DNA of 64,000 nt from assembly GCA_038849555.1 (NCBI GenBank), contig JAWCMT010000004.1:1-64000 (forward strand), written 5' to 3'. Source of the DNA: JAOAIV01 sp038849555 (GTDB taxonomy: Archaea > Thermoproteota > Bathyarchaeia > Bathyarchaeales > Bathycorpusculaceae). The notes below the pieces were generated by a model, which saw only the letters and a program-made list of their open reading frames with translations, was not told where the DNA came from and searched no databases. Each line of letters starts with the position of its first letter. Positions within the stretch are counted from its first letter, which is position 1. Shown one piece after another: positions 34,244 through 41,971 of the stretch. A program made the translations under genes and the position numbers.

Positions 34244-34795
34244 ATGCAGAAAAAAACGCTCCTGCCATTAATCGCAGTAGGCACACTCAGCTCTTTAGGA
34301 GTGGGACTGCTGGGTCCAGTTTACCCCATATTTGTTGTTAACCGCTTCTCCGCATCACTAATAGACGTAGGCCTATTATACACGGTTATTCTTTTGACGG
34401 CAGCGCTTGTTAAGGCGCCAGCAGGCAAGCTGGTCGACCTATACGGCAAGGAGAAAATTTTCTTTTCAGGACTCATGCTCGGCGCCGCATGCACCCTCAC
34501 GTACACTGTTGTGACGAACATATTCCAGTTATACTTTGTAGAATTATTCTTTGCAACCGCCTACGCGCTTCAACGCCCCGCACTTCTGGCTTTCATCGTG
34601 GACGCCAGCGACAAAGACAAGCGCGGATTTCTTTTAGGCACTTTCGAGTCAGCCTATGACATCGCCGAAGCCATAGCCGCGGTCACATCAACAATAATAG
34701 TCAGCCAAATTGGTTTCGAGCCACTATTTCTAATAAGCTCAAGCTGCCAAGCAACCACAGGAATTTTTGTCCTAAAATCATCAACAAAACCTTAA
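34244..34795 (+). CDS. Half-length MFS transporter
   Basis: About 183 residues with six hydrophobic segments, matching the N-terminal half of a 12-helix MFS transporter. Motif A is present as GKLVDLYGKEK after helix 2. The end, LFLISSSCQATTGIFVLKSSTKP, comes right after what would be helix 6, and no second half follows in any frame before the zinc gene. It is either a truncated gene or a half-size protein that dimerises. ATG at 34244 has a GGAG site at 8-nt spacing; a nearer ATG lies at 34238. Confidence 0.75.
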   Translation: MQKKTLLPLIAVGTLSSLGVGLLGPVYPIFVVNRFSASLIDVGLLYTVILLTAALVKAPAGKLVDLYGKEKIFFSGLMLGAACTLTYTVVTNIFQLYFVELFFATAYALQRPALLAFIVDASDKDKRGFLLGTFESAYDIAEAIAAVTSTIIVSQIGFEPLFLISSSCQATTGIFVLKSSTKP

Positions 34796-34806
34796 AAATA
34801 AACAAA

Positions 34807-34831
34807 AATGGCGCCGGGGAAGGGACTCGGA
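34807..34831 (-). repeat. tRNA-Ser 3'-end-like fragment, possible att site
   Basis: The minus strand reads CCGAGTCCCTTCCCCGGC, then G and CCA, then a T-run. CCCCGGC pairs exactly with the 5' acceptor strand of the tRNA-Ser at 35135, and G plus CCA is the expected serine discriminator and tail. The sequence before CGAGT does not form a T-stem. It looks like the 3' 20 or so bases of tRNA-Ser left as an attachment-site copy, separated from the tRNA by about 220 nt and the assembly gap. Confidence 0.55.
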
Positions 34832-34929
34832 TACTCGCAAACGTGGGAATATTCCCATTTCGGTGTTTCTCCGCAGACAATCTCCCTCTTTTTTCTCTCC
34901 GAGAGCAAGTTTAGCAGGAGATGAGATAC

Positions 34930-35039
34930 GTGAGTCAAAAAGTAATTAATTGCCCCTATTGTGGGCGAGTATTGCCAAAGGAGTTTTGGCATGAGAAGAG
35001 CAAAGCGGATAAGAGAATCGTTAAGTGTCCTCGATGCGG
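34930..35039 (+). CDS. Zinc-finger protein, cut off at assembly gap
   Basis: A frame starting at GTG with GGAG 9 nt upstream reads VSQKVINCPYCGRVLPKEFW and ends IVKCPRCG at the Ns. The two CxxC pairs 25 residues apart make a zinc ribbon. The 3' end is missing in the gap at 35040-35049. An ATG lies in frame 9 nt upstream but abuts the ribosome-binding site. Function unknown. Confidence 0.6.
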
Positions 35040-35049
35040 NNNNNNNNNN
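35040..35049. other. Assembly gap (10 N) breaking a zinc gene and a tRNA
   Basis: Ten Ns. A zinc-finger gene runs into the gap from the left (plus strand) and a tRNA-Ser runs into it from the right (minus strand), so the real gap is surely longer than ten bases: it must hold at least the end of the zinc gene and the variable and T arms of the tRNA. Confidence 0.95.
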
Positions 35050-35135
35050 AGGCCCACTGGCTGGCTTGTCTTAGGCCCCATTTTACGCCTGCACTGATCT
35101 CGAGGCCAGCGCGATAACCACTCCGCCACCCCGGC
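35050..35135 (-). tRNA. tRNA-Ser (CGA), intron-containing, 3' end missing
   Basis: Starting at 35135 the minus strand reads GCCGGGG (acceptor), TG, a D-arm (GCGGAG...CGC), then CTGGC as the 5' anticodon stem and CTCGAG with anticodon CGA. The bases right after do not pair with CTGGC, but GCCAG further on (35061-35057) does, perfectly. An intron of about 36 nt (35098-35063) after position 37 explains this; that is the canonical archaeal site. The variable arm begins TGGGCC and then the Ns cut off the rest. Confidence 0.75.
35063..35098 (-). other. Probable tRNA intron
   Basis: About 36 nt inside the tRNA-Ser anticodon loop, between position 37 and 38. Removing it restores a 5-bp anticodon stem. 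The splice endonuclease would recognise a bulge-helix-bulge at its ends; a second GCCAG 4 nt away leaves a small ambiguity in the 3' border. Confidence 0.6.
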
Positions 35136-35172
35136 CTGATTAGAAAAATTGCGGCCGCATCTAAAAGAGTTT

Positions 35173-35997
35173 TCATTCCGCACTTGAAGTTAGCATTGAA
35201 GGTAAAAGCCATTGCTTCTTACTTTTCTTTTTCTTCGCGTCCCATTCAGATAGGATTTTCACGGCTTCATTGGCGATTTTTATGGCGTTTTCTTCACCTG
35301 CGCCGGCCTTGAACTCGCCTGTGAAGTGGCTGTTATACACGGCAAGCACTGCGCCCGCGCGTAGTCCGAAAAGGCTGGCTAGTGTGTAAAGGGTTGCTGT
35401 TTCCATTTCCACGTTTAGCACGCGCGCCTTCTGTAACGTGGGCACCAAGTTGGTCATTTCGCAGGTTTCGCAAAACGTGCTGGCGCGGCCTTGGCCTGCG
35501 TAGAAGTCGGCGGTTGTCGCCGTTAAGCCAATATGATAATTCGGGATGCCAAGGGTTTCGGTAGCTTCTATAAGCGCCAGCAGAACTTCATAGTTCGCTG
35601 CGGCAGGATATCCTGGCATGATGTAGCAGTTGCTTGTGTAGTCCAAGCGCACGGCGGCAGAAGCAATGATGACGTCGCCGCAGTTGATGCCGGGCTGTAT
35701 GGCGCCTGTGCTGCCTACTCGGATGAACGTGTGTACGCCGATGGCGGATGCCTCGTTAACGGCGATGGACATGCATGCTGGGCCTATGCCGCTGGATAAC
35801 GCGGAAATGGCAACGCCCTTATAGGTGCCTGTGTAACTGCGGAATTCTCGTTTGGTGGAAACCTCTTTTGCGGTGTCCCAGAAGCTGGCGATTTTTGGGA
35901 CACGATCTGGGTCGCCTGGAACAAGCAGGTACTCGGCTAAGTCGCCTCTTGCGCATGCGATGTGATACTGCTTGTCGCTGGATGAGGCTCTTTGCAT
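35173..35997 (-). CDS. Nucleoside phosphorylase (UP/PNP family)
   Basis: About 274 residues of the PNP/uridine phosphorylase superfamily, which splits nucleosides with phosphate. Visible: EYLLVPGDPDRVPKIASFWD, REFRSYTGTYKGVAISALSSGIG (phosphate loop), RVGSTGAIQPGINCGDVIIASAA and the ribose-binding VLNVEMETATLYTLASLFGLRAGAVLAVY. ATG at 35997 with ggtga 5 nt upstream fits better than the 57-nt upstream extension. Substrate preference (uridine or purine nucleoside) cannot be fixed by eye. Confidence 0.92.
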   Translation of the reverse strand: MQRASSSDKQYHIACARGDLAEYLLVPGDPDRVPKIASFWDTAKEVSTKREFRSYTGTYKGVAISALSSGIGPACMSIAVNEASAIGVHTFIRVGSTGAIQPGINCGDVIIASAAVRLDYTSNCYIMPGYPAAANYEVLLALIEATETLGIPNYHIGLTATTADFYAGQGRASTFCETCEMTNLVPTLQKARVLNVEMETATLYTLASLFGLRAGAVLAVYNSHFTGEFKAGAGEENAIKIANEAVKILSEWDAKKKKSKKQWLLPSMLTSSAE

Positions 35998-36101
35998 TTT
36001 CTTCACCGTTTTAAACAATGCGCTTTGAGGATTTAATAATAGCGAAAAATGCATGCGCTGGGTGTAAAGGCAACTTGTATGAAATAAAAAGAAGGAGAAG
36101 A

Positions 36102-37334
36102 TTAGATTTTTTTGGTTTTAACTGCGGTCTCTAGTGCTACGACGCCTGGGAGTTTCTTGCCCATGAGGAACTCGATTAATGCGCCGCCTGCAGTGCTGAT
36201 GTAGCTTATTTTGTTTGTTAAGCCATATTCTTGTATGGCTGCGATTGTGTTTCCGCCACCTGCTAGACTGAAAGCTTTCGAGTTGGCAATGGCTTCGAAA
36301 ACTTTCTTGGTGCCATAATTGAATTCTTTGTTTTCATATACGCCCATTGGGCCGCTGACGACTATGGATTTGGCTTTGCTGATGAGCTTCGCATAGTTCT
36401 CCACAGTCTTCGAGCCTATGTCGAAAATTGAGTATTCTGTTGGCAGTTTGTCCACGCCTATTTCTTTTCTTTTGCCATTCATGTCCAGCGCGACGTCAAC
36501 AGGCACCAAAATGTTGTCCGGGTATTTCTGCATGAGCTCCTTGATGCCTGGAATCAAGCCTGTTAACTCCTTCTTCGCCAAGAAGTCCATGTTCTTCTTG
36601 CCTAAGTCCACGCCTTTCGCTGCGAGGAATAATTGTGCTGTTACGCCACCGACTATTACGTAATCTGCGATGCCGTTGCTTAGCACGTATTTGCTGATTT
36701 CCAATGAGTCGTCTGCTTTGGCGCCGCCCATGACGTATACGCAGGGTTTTTCAGGTTTCTCTAAGGCGCGGGCTAGCGATTTCAACTCGCGCTCCATGAT
36801 TCTGCCTGCAACTGAGGGGAGCACGGCGGTGAAGCCTACCATGGAAACGTGGCCACGGTGCGCTGCCGCGAAGGCGTCATTAACGAATAGGTCGGCCAGC
36901 GGCGCGAGATTCTGCACTAGCTCTGTTTTGGCGTGTTGTTCGGGCGTGCCACTTTTGGTTTCTCCATCCCAGCTGCGTACGTTTTCAAGGACGAGAATTT
37001 CGCCGCCTTTTAGCGCTTTTATTGCTTTTTTTGCTTTTTCGCCGAAAACGTCATCCACGTACTTAACGGGGCATTTCAGGATTTTTCCGAGAATCGCTGC
37101 GTGCTCCTTCAGAGGTGTGTAGTCTGGGTCGCCTTTTCTTCCCTGATGCGCGAGGACAACGGTTTTGGCGCCTTTCTCCGCGAGTTCCTTAAGTGTGGAT
37201 TCAGCATGCGCTCGGATGCGTACATCGCTTGTGACTTTTTTGGTTGCTGGGTCGATTTCGCTGTTGAAGTCTACTCTGACGAGGACTACTTTGTCTTTGA
37301 CTTGTACATCATCTAAAGTTAGGTACTTTGCCAT
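36102..37334 (-). CDS. pgk: Phosphoglycerate kinase, archaeal type
   Basis: A 410-residue glycolytic/gluconeogenic kinase. Visible: KVVLVRVDFNSEIDP, RIRAHAESTLKELAEKGAKTVVLAHQGRKGDPDYTPL, LENVRSWDGE, FVNDAFAAAHRGHVSMVGF, YVMGGAKADDSLEI, SGPMGVYENKEF and SLAGGGNTIAAI. The AHQGRKGD form in place of bacterial SHLGRP is archaeal. It lies about 80 nt downstream of a class I GAPDH gene on the same strand, so the two probably act together on 1,3-bisphosphoglycerate. Confidence 0.97.
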   Translation of the reverse strand: MAKYLTLDDVQVKDKVVLVRVDFNSEIDPATKKVTSDVRIRAHAESTLKELAEKGAKTVVLAHQGRKGDPDYTPLKEHAAILGKILKCPVKYVDDVFGEKAKKAIKALKGGEILVLENVRSWDGETKSGTPEQHAKTELVQNLAPLADLFVNDAFAAAHRGHVSMVGFTAVLPSVAGRIMERELKSLARALEKPEKPCVYVMGGAKADDSLEISKYVLSNGIADYVIVGGVTAQLFLAAKGVDLGKKNMDFLAKKELTGLIPGIKELMQKYPDNILVPVDVALDMNGKRKEIGVDKLPTEYSIFDIGSKTVENYAKLISKAKSIVVSGPMGVYENKEFNYGTKKVFEAIANSKAFSLAGGGNTIAAIQEYGLTNKISYISTAGGALIEFLMGKKLPGVVALETAVKTKKI

Positions 37335-37412
37335 ACTACATCACTTTAATTTTTTAGGTCAAAAGAAAAATAGGAAGAGGGCTTTTAAAGTTTAAGTTGC
37401 GTTTGGAGCTTT

Positions 37413-38432
37413 TTAGAGTCCTGCTTTTTTGCCGACTAGCTCGATTAGTTCGACCATTCTGCAGGAGAAGCCCCATTCGTTGTCGTACCATGCGAGTACT
37501 TTGACGAAGTTGCTCTTTCCGCCTAGGACCATTGTTGACTGAGCGTCGAATACTGCAGAGTACGTAGAATGCAGCACATCAGATGAGACTATTGGGTCTT
37601 CTGTGTATTCCAATATGCCCTTTAGCGGTCCTTGAGCAGCTTTTTTCATTGCAGCGTTGACTTCTTCGGCAGTGACTTCTTTCTTTAGCACAGCGGTTAA
37701 GTCTACGATGGATACGTCAGCAGTGGGCACACGAAGCGCGATGCCGTTCATTTTGCCGCTGCATGATGGCAAAACTTCGCCGATTGCTTTTGCTGCGCCG
37801 GTGCTTGTTGGAATAATGTTTAATGCGGCAGCACGGGCTCTGCGCAAGTCCTTGTGGACCAAGTCTTGAACTCTCTGGTCGTTGGTGTATGAATGCGTGG
37901 TGGTCATGAAGGCCTTTTCTATGCCAAAGTTATCATCAAGAACCTTGCTGACTGGTGCAAGGCAGTTTGTGGTGCATGATGCGTTACTGAGTATGTTGTG
38001 CTTTGCGTGGTCATAGAGCTTGTCGTTTACGCCCATGACTATGGTTATGTCGGGGTTTTTGGCTGGTGCGCTGATGAGAACTTTCTTGGCGCCTGCTTGC
38101 AAGTGCTTTGATGCAGCTTCGCGGTCGGTGAACAAGCCTGTTGACTCTACGACTAGGTATACGCCAAGGTCTTTCCATGGAAGCGCCGCAGGGTCTTTTT
38201 GAGCTAAGACCTTGAGGAGTTTGCCGTTGACGACGAGGTCGTTGCCTTTGACTTCAACAGTGCCTGGGAATCTTCCGTGAATCGAGTCGTATTTCAAAAG
38301 GTGCGCGTTTGTCTGGGCGTCTGCAAGGTCGTTGATGGCTACGAAGTCTATTTTCGCTTTGCGTTCAAGTGCTGCTCTGTAGAGAAGACGTCCGATTCTT
38401 CCGAATCCGTTAATTCCTACTTTTATGGTCAT
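37413..38432 (-). CDS. gap: Glyceraldehyde-3-phosphate dehydrogenase, class I (bacterial type)
   Basis: A 339-residue enzyme. It starts MTIKVGINGFGRIGRLLYRAAL and has the class I catalytic motif SNASCTTNCLAPVSKVLDD, THSYTNDQRVQD, RRARAAALNIIPTSTGAAKAIGEVLP, RVPTADVSIVDL and the terminal WYDNEWGFSCRMVEL. These are typical of bacterial/eukaryotic GapA, not of the class II archaeal enzyme (which starts VKVAINGYGTIGKRV and lacks this motif order). It suggests transfer from bacteria and NAD-dependent phosphorylating activity. Upstream of pgk. Confidence 0.95.
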   Translation of the reverse strand: MTIKVGINGFGRIGRLLYRAALERKAKIDFVAINDLADAQTNAHLLKYDSIHGRFPGTVEVKGNDLVVNGKLLKVLAQKDPAALPWKDLGVYLVVESTGLFTDREAASKHLQAGAKKVLISAPAKNPDITIVMGVNDKLYDHAKHNILSNASCTTNCLAPVSKVLDDNFGIEKAFMTTTHSYTNDQRVQDLVHKDLRRARAAALNIIPTSTGAAKAIGEVLPSCSGKMNGIALRVPTADVSIVDLTAVLKKEVTAEEVNAAMKKAAQGPLKGILEYTEDPIVSSDVLHSTYSAVFDAQSTMVLGGKSNFVKVLAWYDNEWGFSCRMVELIELVGKKAGL

Positions 38433-38551
38433 TTATAATCACCATTTTAGGCATGGAGTAATCACATATCTTGTCTTAATTAATTTTCCGACTAAAAACG
38501 ATGAAGGCGCATGTTACAGTATGAGACACTGCAGATGCGGGAAATGACTGC

Positions 38552-38627
38552 CACCTCAGGTGATATCAGCGTAAACTCGATTGGTTAACTGGGCAATCAC
38601 GCTGTAAGCGTCTAATCAACTGAGTTG
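38552..38627. other. Structured intergenic segment
   Basis: Three inverted repeats in about 75 nt: CACCT/AGGTG (38552-38562); CAGCGT (38567-38572) with ACGCTG (38599-38604), enclosing an inner GATTG/CAATC stem; and CAACT/AGTTG (38617-38627). They lie between the divergent gap and TIM-barrel-like genes. This could be a leader, regulatory site or small RNA. Confidence 0.4.
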
Positions 38628-38723
38628 TGATACCTTAGAATGATTTTTGGTGAATTTAGGGCTAATTATGCAAAACTTTATTACATTGCCCAGCATTTTG
38701 CATCTCTAAAAAGGTGGAAACAC

Positions 38724-39623
38724 TTGAAATTCGGCACATACGTATTTGAGCCAAAGAAAGCGGAAGGCTTTGACTTCCATTTGTTCCGTGTGAAACCAGA
38801 AGTTGGCAGACGATTACCGCCTGTGCCAGACATGTACAGCAACGTTGCAATTTTCGGAGATAACGTTACCGCGCGAAACCATCCAGACTGGATTTCCCAA
38901 TCACCTCTTGGACCAGCCTGGAGAACAAATGACAACTTTAACTTACGCTGGGACGTTCTCTGCGCTACGCAACCAGAACACAGAGCGGAACAGCTTGACT
39001 ACATCGAAGATGTTTCTAAACGCTCACCAGGAGTTTGGCTGAACAGCATACACTTTGCAGATCATGGACACTGCACTTGCCCACGCTGCAACGAACTTTG
39101 GAAAAAAAGCGGGCTAAGCTGGTTCGAGTGGCGCAAAAAAGAAGTAACAGACTACATTGCCCAAATCAGGGAACGCGTGAAAAACGAGTTAGTAATAGGT
39201 TTGCTTCCTGACCCAGTGAACTCTTACGAGCGTTTCGGCATAGATTTCGATGCTCTTGCACCATACGCTGACGCGTTCAACGTTGTCATGTTCTCAAAGA
39301 ACTATGCGACTCCATGGTACTGGGAGATGCTTTGCAGAGCATTCAAAAAGCTGCTTAAGAAACCAGTTTACGTCAGCTTTTACGTTTTCGGCCCAGGTGA
39401 CGATCCACGCGAAGTGCCTTCGCCAAGCGAGTTGATAACTCTGTCAGTTCGTGCAGGAAGAACAGGCATTGATGGCATATTGTATCTTGCAGACAAAGCT
39501 AGCCAGATCTATGATTTCCAGAAGGCAGTAGTAGACAAAGTTGAGCTGAGACAGAGACTACGCACCTACGGATGCCAAGAAGTATTAGACTTCTTCGCCA
39601 GCTGGGAAAAAATCATAGGTTAA
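38724..39623 (+). CDS. TIM-barrel glycosidase-like protein
   Basis: About 299 residues. It starts KFGTYVFEPKKAEGFDFHLF and contains WLNSIHFADHGHCTCPRCNE, a Cys-rich loop after a catalytic-type strand seen in some uncharacterised glycoside hydrolase-like barrels, then VIGLLPDPVNSYERFGIDFDALAPYADAFNVVMFSKNY and VYVSFYVFGP, regular alpha/beta barrel strands. The TTG at 38724 has GGTGG 6 nt upstream; the ATG at 38640 gives a less likely extension. No signal peptide, so it acts in the cytoplasm. Exact family and substrate not recognised. Confidence 0.68.
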   Translation: MKFGTYVFEPKKAEGFDFHLFRVKPEVGRRLPPVPDMYSNVAIFGDNVTARNHPDWISQSPLGPAWRTNDNFNLRWDVLCATQPEHRAEQLDYIEDVSKRSPGVWLNSIHFADHGHCTCPRCNELWKKSGLSWFEWRKKEVTDYIAQIRERVKNELVIGLLPDPVNSYERFGIDFDALAPYADAFNVVMFSKNYATPWYWEMLCRAFKKLLKKPVYVSFYVFGPGDDPREVPSPSELITLSVRAGRTGIDGILYLADKASQIYDFQKAVVDKVELRQRLRTYGCQEVLDFFASWEKIIG

Positions 39624-39841
39624 GCCTTCAAGAAAAGGCCTGTGCAACGCCAAAATGGCTGATGTAAAGCACCAAGCACCCTTTTATTTTATTAGCAATT
39701 TGACTATTTGTCTTCTGAAATCCTGTTTGCACGTTAAATTGGTAATTTTTACAGTTTAGAAACATCGTGAAATGTTGATGTGTAAACAAAAAATAGATAA
39801 ATGCCAAACGGCATTTGTCATAGCATCAGGAGAAAAATTGC

Positions 39842-40264
39842 ATGACAAGTAAACTCTTAGTGAAAGATTTGATGTCTAAGGACGTTAATGTCTTCCGAAA
39901 TGAGTCTACAGTGCTGGAAATTGTGAAAAGGATGGCAAGCTGTAATGTTGACTATGTGATGGTGGAGCAGAGTGGGCAACCGACTGGCATCATAACGGAG
40001 CATGATATTATAGTGCGGATGCTGACGCAAGGGTTAGATCCAAGCGTAGTTATCGCCAGAGCCATATACACTAACCCGCTGGTGACAATTGAGGAGACTG
40101 CAACGGTGGAAGAAGCGGCCAAGCTAATGACGGAATGGAAAATCAAGCATTTGCCAGTAACCAGAAACGGCAAACTCGTGGGCATGCTTACCTATCTGGA
40201 TATAGCGTTTAATGTTCCAGAGCTGCTGCCTGCGATGAAAGAGCTGTATCGCCCTTCGAAATAG
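39842..40264 (+). CDS. CBS-domain pair protein
   Basis: A 140-residue protein made of two CBS domains: VKDLMSKDVNVFRNESTVLEIVKRMASCNVDYVMVEQSGQPTGIITEHDIIVRML and YTNPLVTIEETATVEEAAKLMTEWKIKHLPVTRNGKLVGMLTYLDIAFNV. Such pairs bind adenine nucleotides and regulate partner enzymes or transporters. ATG start, complete. Its partner cannot be told from the neighbours. Confidence 0.93.
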   Translation: MTSKLLVKDLMSKDVNVFRNESTVLEIVKRMASCNVDYVMVEQSGQPTGIITEHDIIVRMLTQGLDPSVVIARAIYTNPLVTIEETATVEEAAKLMTEWKIKHLPVTRNGKLVGMLTYLDIAFNVPELLPAMKELYRPSK

Positions 40265-40310
40265 GCAAAGCAGACCAAACAGCGCTTTATTTCCAGCGGA
40301 CCCGCTTTTT

Positions 40311-40324
40311 TTAAGTATATAATT
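40311..40324 (+). promoter_or_regulatory. TATA promoter of a small-protein operon
   Basis: The sequence TTAAGTATATAATTT is a strong TATA box about 35 nt upstream of the 43-residue ORF at 40357. No other gene start uses it, which supports that ORF or the coiled-coil gene behind it. Confidence 0.6.
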
Positions 40325-40356
40325 TGGCTATAATAGAAACCAGTTGCTTCATTAAC

Positions 40357-40488
40357 ATGTCTATCAGTCAGCTCATGTTGGAAGCGATGTCTGGTAGCAT
40401 CTTTAAACGTATTAGAGAAAAATTGAAAAGCATCTTAAATCATTTAGAAAGGCAACAACGAGGGCTTGAGCTTTGGATGAAGTTTTAG
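40357..40488 (+). CDS. Possible 43-residue helical protein
   Basis: Starts MSISQLMLEAMSGSIFKRIR, then EKLKSILNHLERQQRGLELWMKF. The amphipathic, charged pattern looks like a real helix and a strong TATA box sits 35 nt upstream. Its end overlaps the start of the coiled-coil gene by 16 nt in another frame. No family is known to me. No clear ribosome-binding site is present. Confidence 0.5.
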   Translation: MSISQLMLEAMSGSIFKRIREKLKSILNHLERQQRGLELWMKF

Positions 40489-40904
40489 AGATGCTGGACA
40501 AAACCGCCAAAAGAATTCAAAAGGCTCTTGAAGAAAGCAGGGAAATGGCACAGAAGTATGCAGCAGCCTATGAAGCACTGCTCAAAACGGAAGGGACATC
40601 GGAGGAGCAGAAGATTAAGGCGTTCATAAGAAGGACGCTTGAACTGGACCGTTTAGAGCGTTTGTCGTCTCAGCTGAGTTTGCTTTATGTTCTTCAGATA
40701 TTTGCTTTCAAAGCAAAAGTGCTGCAGATAGCCGTTGACAACATCAATAATCAGCTTGTGCAGTCAGGGGTTCTACAGAAGACCGCGGAGCTTGAAGACG
40801 TGAAAAAGAACATTGACGCGTTAAAGATTCTTTTGGAAGCACAGTACGAAGCGTTGAAGGAAATCAGGGAAAACCAGAACAAAAACCTAACATACATTCA
40901 CTGA
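40473..40904 (+). CDS. Coiled-coil protein, unknown function
   Basis: A 143-residue, almost wholly helical protein (LEMLDKTAKRIQKALEESREMAQKYAAAYEALL, ..., LEDVKKNIDALKILLEAQYEALKEIRENQ) with regular heptads, suggesting an antiparallel or dimeric coiled coil. A Cys-free, Leu-rich middle (LSLLYVLQIFAFKAKVLQIAVDNI) could bind membrane or partner. TTG start with GAGG about 10 nt upstream; an ATG occurs 18 nt later. Function not recognised. Confidence 0.7.
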   Translation: MDEVLEMLDKTAKRIQKALEESREMAQKYAAAYEALLKTEGTSEEQKIKAFIRRTLELDRLERLSSQLSLLYVLQIFAFKAKVLQIAVDNINNQLVQSGVLQKTAELEDVKKNIDALKILLEAQYEALKEIRENQNKNLTYIH

Positions 40905-40981
40905 AACCAAATTTTTCCATACTAATATTTTTTACAAATGCCCGCCGGTTAAAGATTTTTTATAGTGCTTCTTCGCTTTTT

Positions 40982-41446
40982 CTATGAGAAGTCGTCCCAG
41001 ACTGGAGTAATAGTGTAGTTGCCTATCCAGTCAGAAGTAACGATTATCCGGCTTACTTGTATTACCTGCCATTTTCCCAGATTTCCCAAAGGTATTGATA
41101 GATTGAAAGCTGAAAGCCCGTTTCTGTAATACGCAGCGATTTCGAGCCTCGCATTGTACGCAGTTCTGCAGCCGACATTGAAAACCACGCCTTCAAATGT
41201 GAAGTGAGGATGAGGATAAGTAACATTCCGAGGTTCTACTGAAACACCCAGAGATGTGACTAGATAGGGTTTCTGCTGGGCATCTAACTGATTCTTAAGT
41301 TCAATATTTAATCTACTTAACTCATCTATTCTCGAGTCTTTTTGAAGCAACTCCAGATGAAGCGCCAAAGAATAAGCGACACATGAAACCGTTACTAATA
41401 GAAGAAGGAAAATAACAGCAAAAACGCCCTTGCCCCCCGTATTCAT
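40982..41446 (-). CDS. Membrane-anchored extracellular protein
   Basis: About 154 residues: an N-terminal anchor helix (GVFAVIFLLLLVTVSCVAYSLAL), a short coiled-coil stretch (LLQKDSRIDELSRLNIELKNQLDAQ) and an extracellular beta domain (VTSLGVSVEPRN... FTFEGVVFNVGCRTAYNARLEIAAYYRNG) that resembles FxLYD-like beta-sandwich domains. The ATG at 41446 follows cAGGTGATC; the upstream open frame is not protein-like. Role unknown. Confidence 0.72.
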   Translation of the reverse strand: MNTGGKGVFAVIFLLLLVTVSCVAYSLALHLELLQKDSRIDELSRLNIELKNQLDAQQKPYLVTSLGVSVEPRNVTYPHPHFTFEGVVFNVGCRTAYNARLEIAAYYRNGLSAFNLSIPLGNLGKWQVIQVSRIIVTSDWIGNYTITPVWDDFS

Positions 41447-41862
41447 GTGGATCACCTGATTCTCTTTAAATGCTGAGAGGCTTAATACTCTCTCTACGGA
41501 ACAACCTGTTCTTTTCAGAGAACAAAGGCATTGATCATCACAAGCACCGATTGTAAGACCAAAGCCACCCCTACTCAACAGGTTCCAGCACATAATTCAG
41601 CCGCATAATGTCGCGGTGCTGTTATGCTCGGCGCAGTTCATAGCTCCCCTTATGCATAGGCTCTTTAAATAGTTCTGAAAATGGCGCTGGAGGCCTACCC
41701 TCTACTGGTTTCTTCAATAAATTTCTAATATGCGCCAAATATGAAGGCGCTAGCTGATTTACTCCATACTTCTCATTTTTGCTTACTATCAAAGCTCAGA
41801 AACGCGGTTAGGCTTCTGCAAATTCGGACATTGCTATAGAACTTGTTGAGAAGTTAGCTTGG
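41447..41862. other. Intergenic region without recognised gene
   Basis: About 415 nt between a membrane protein start and tRNA-Ala. I see no credible ORF, RNA gene or repeat. The AT-rich ctctttaaatagttctg at about 41662-41678 could be a promoter element. Confidence 0.5.
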
Positions 41863-41939
41863 TGGTGGACCGGTGGGGATTTGAACCCCAGACCTCCTGA
41901 GTGCAAGTCAGGCGTTCATACCAACTGAACTACCGGCCC
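41863..41939 (-). tRNA. tRNA-Ala (TGC)
   Basis: The minus strand folds into a full cloverleaf: acceptor GGGCCGG with CCGGTCC, anticodon stem CCTGA/TCAGG around loop CTTGCAC (anticodon TGC), T-arm GGGGTTCAAATCCCC, and an A discriminator followed by an encoded CCA. The acceptor has the G3:U70 pair that identifies tRNA-Ala. A TATA-like CCTAAATATCA lies about 35 nt upstream. Confidence 0.97.
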
Positions 41940-41971
41940 GCATGCAGTCTGAATGCATAGAGCGGTTCTTT

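Noticed and set aside
34841..34858. Palindrome GTGGGAATATTCCCA
   Set aside because: Perfect but short; it may be a terminator hairpin or part of a tRNA-derived variable arm. Evidence is too thin to list it as a feature.
34956..35212. Minus-strand ORFs of 75 and 63 residues across the gap
   Set aside because: They run through the tRNA-Ser and ten Ns; the RNA fold explains the sequence better.
38500..38550. Possible C/D box small RNA
   Set aside because: A C-box-like CGATGAA is present but no matching D box at proper spacing was found.
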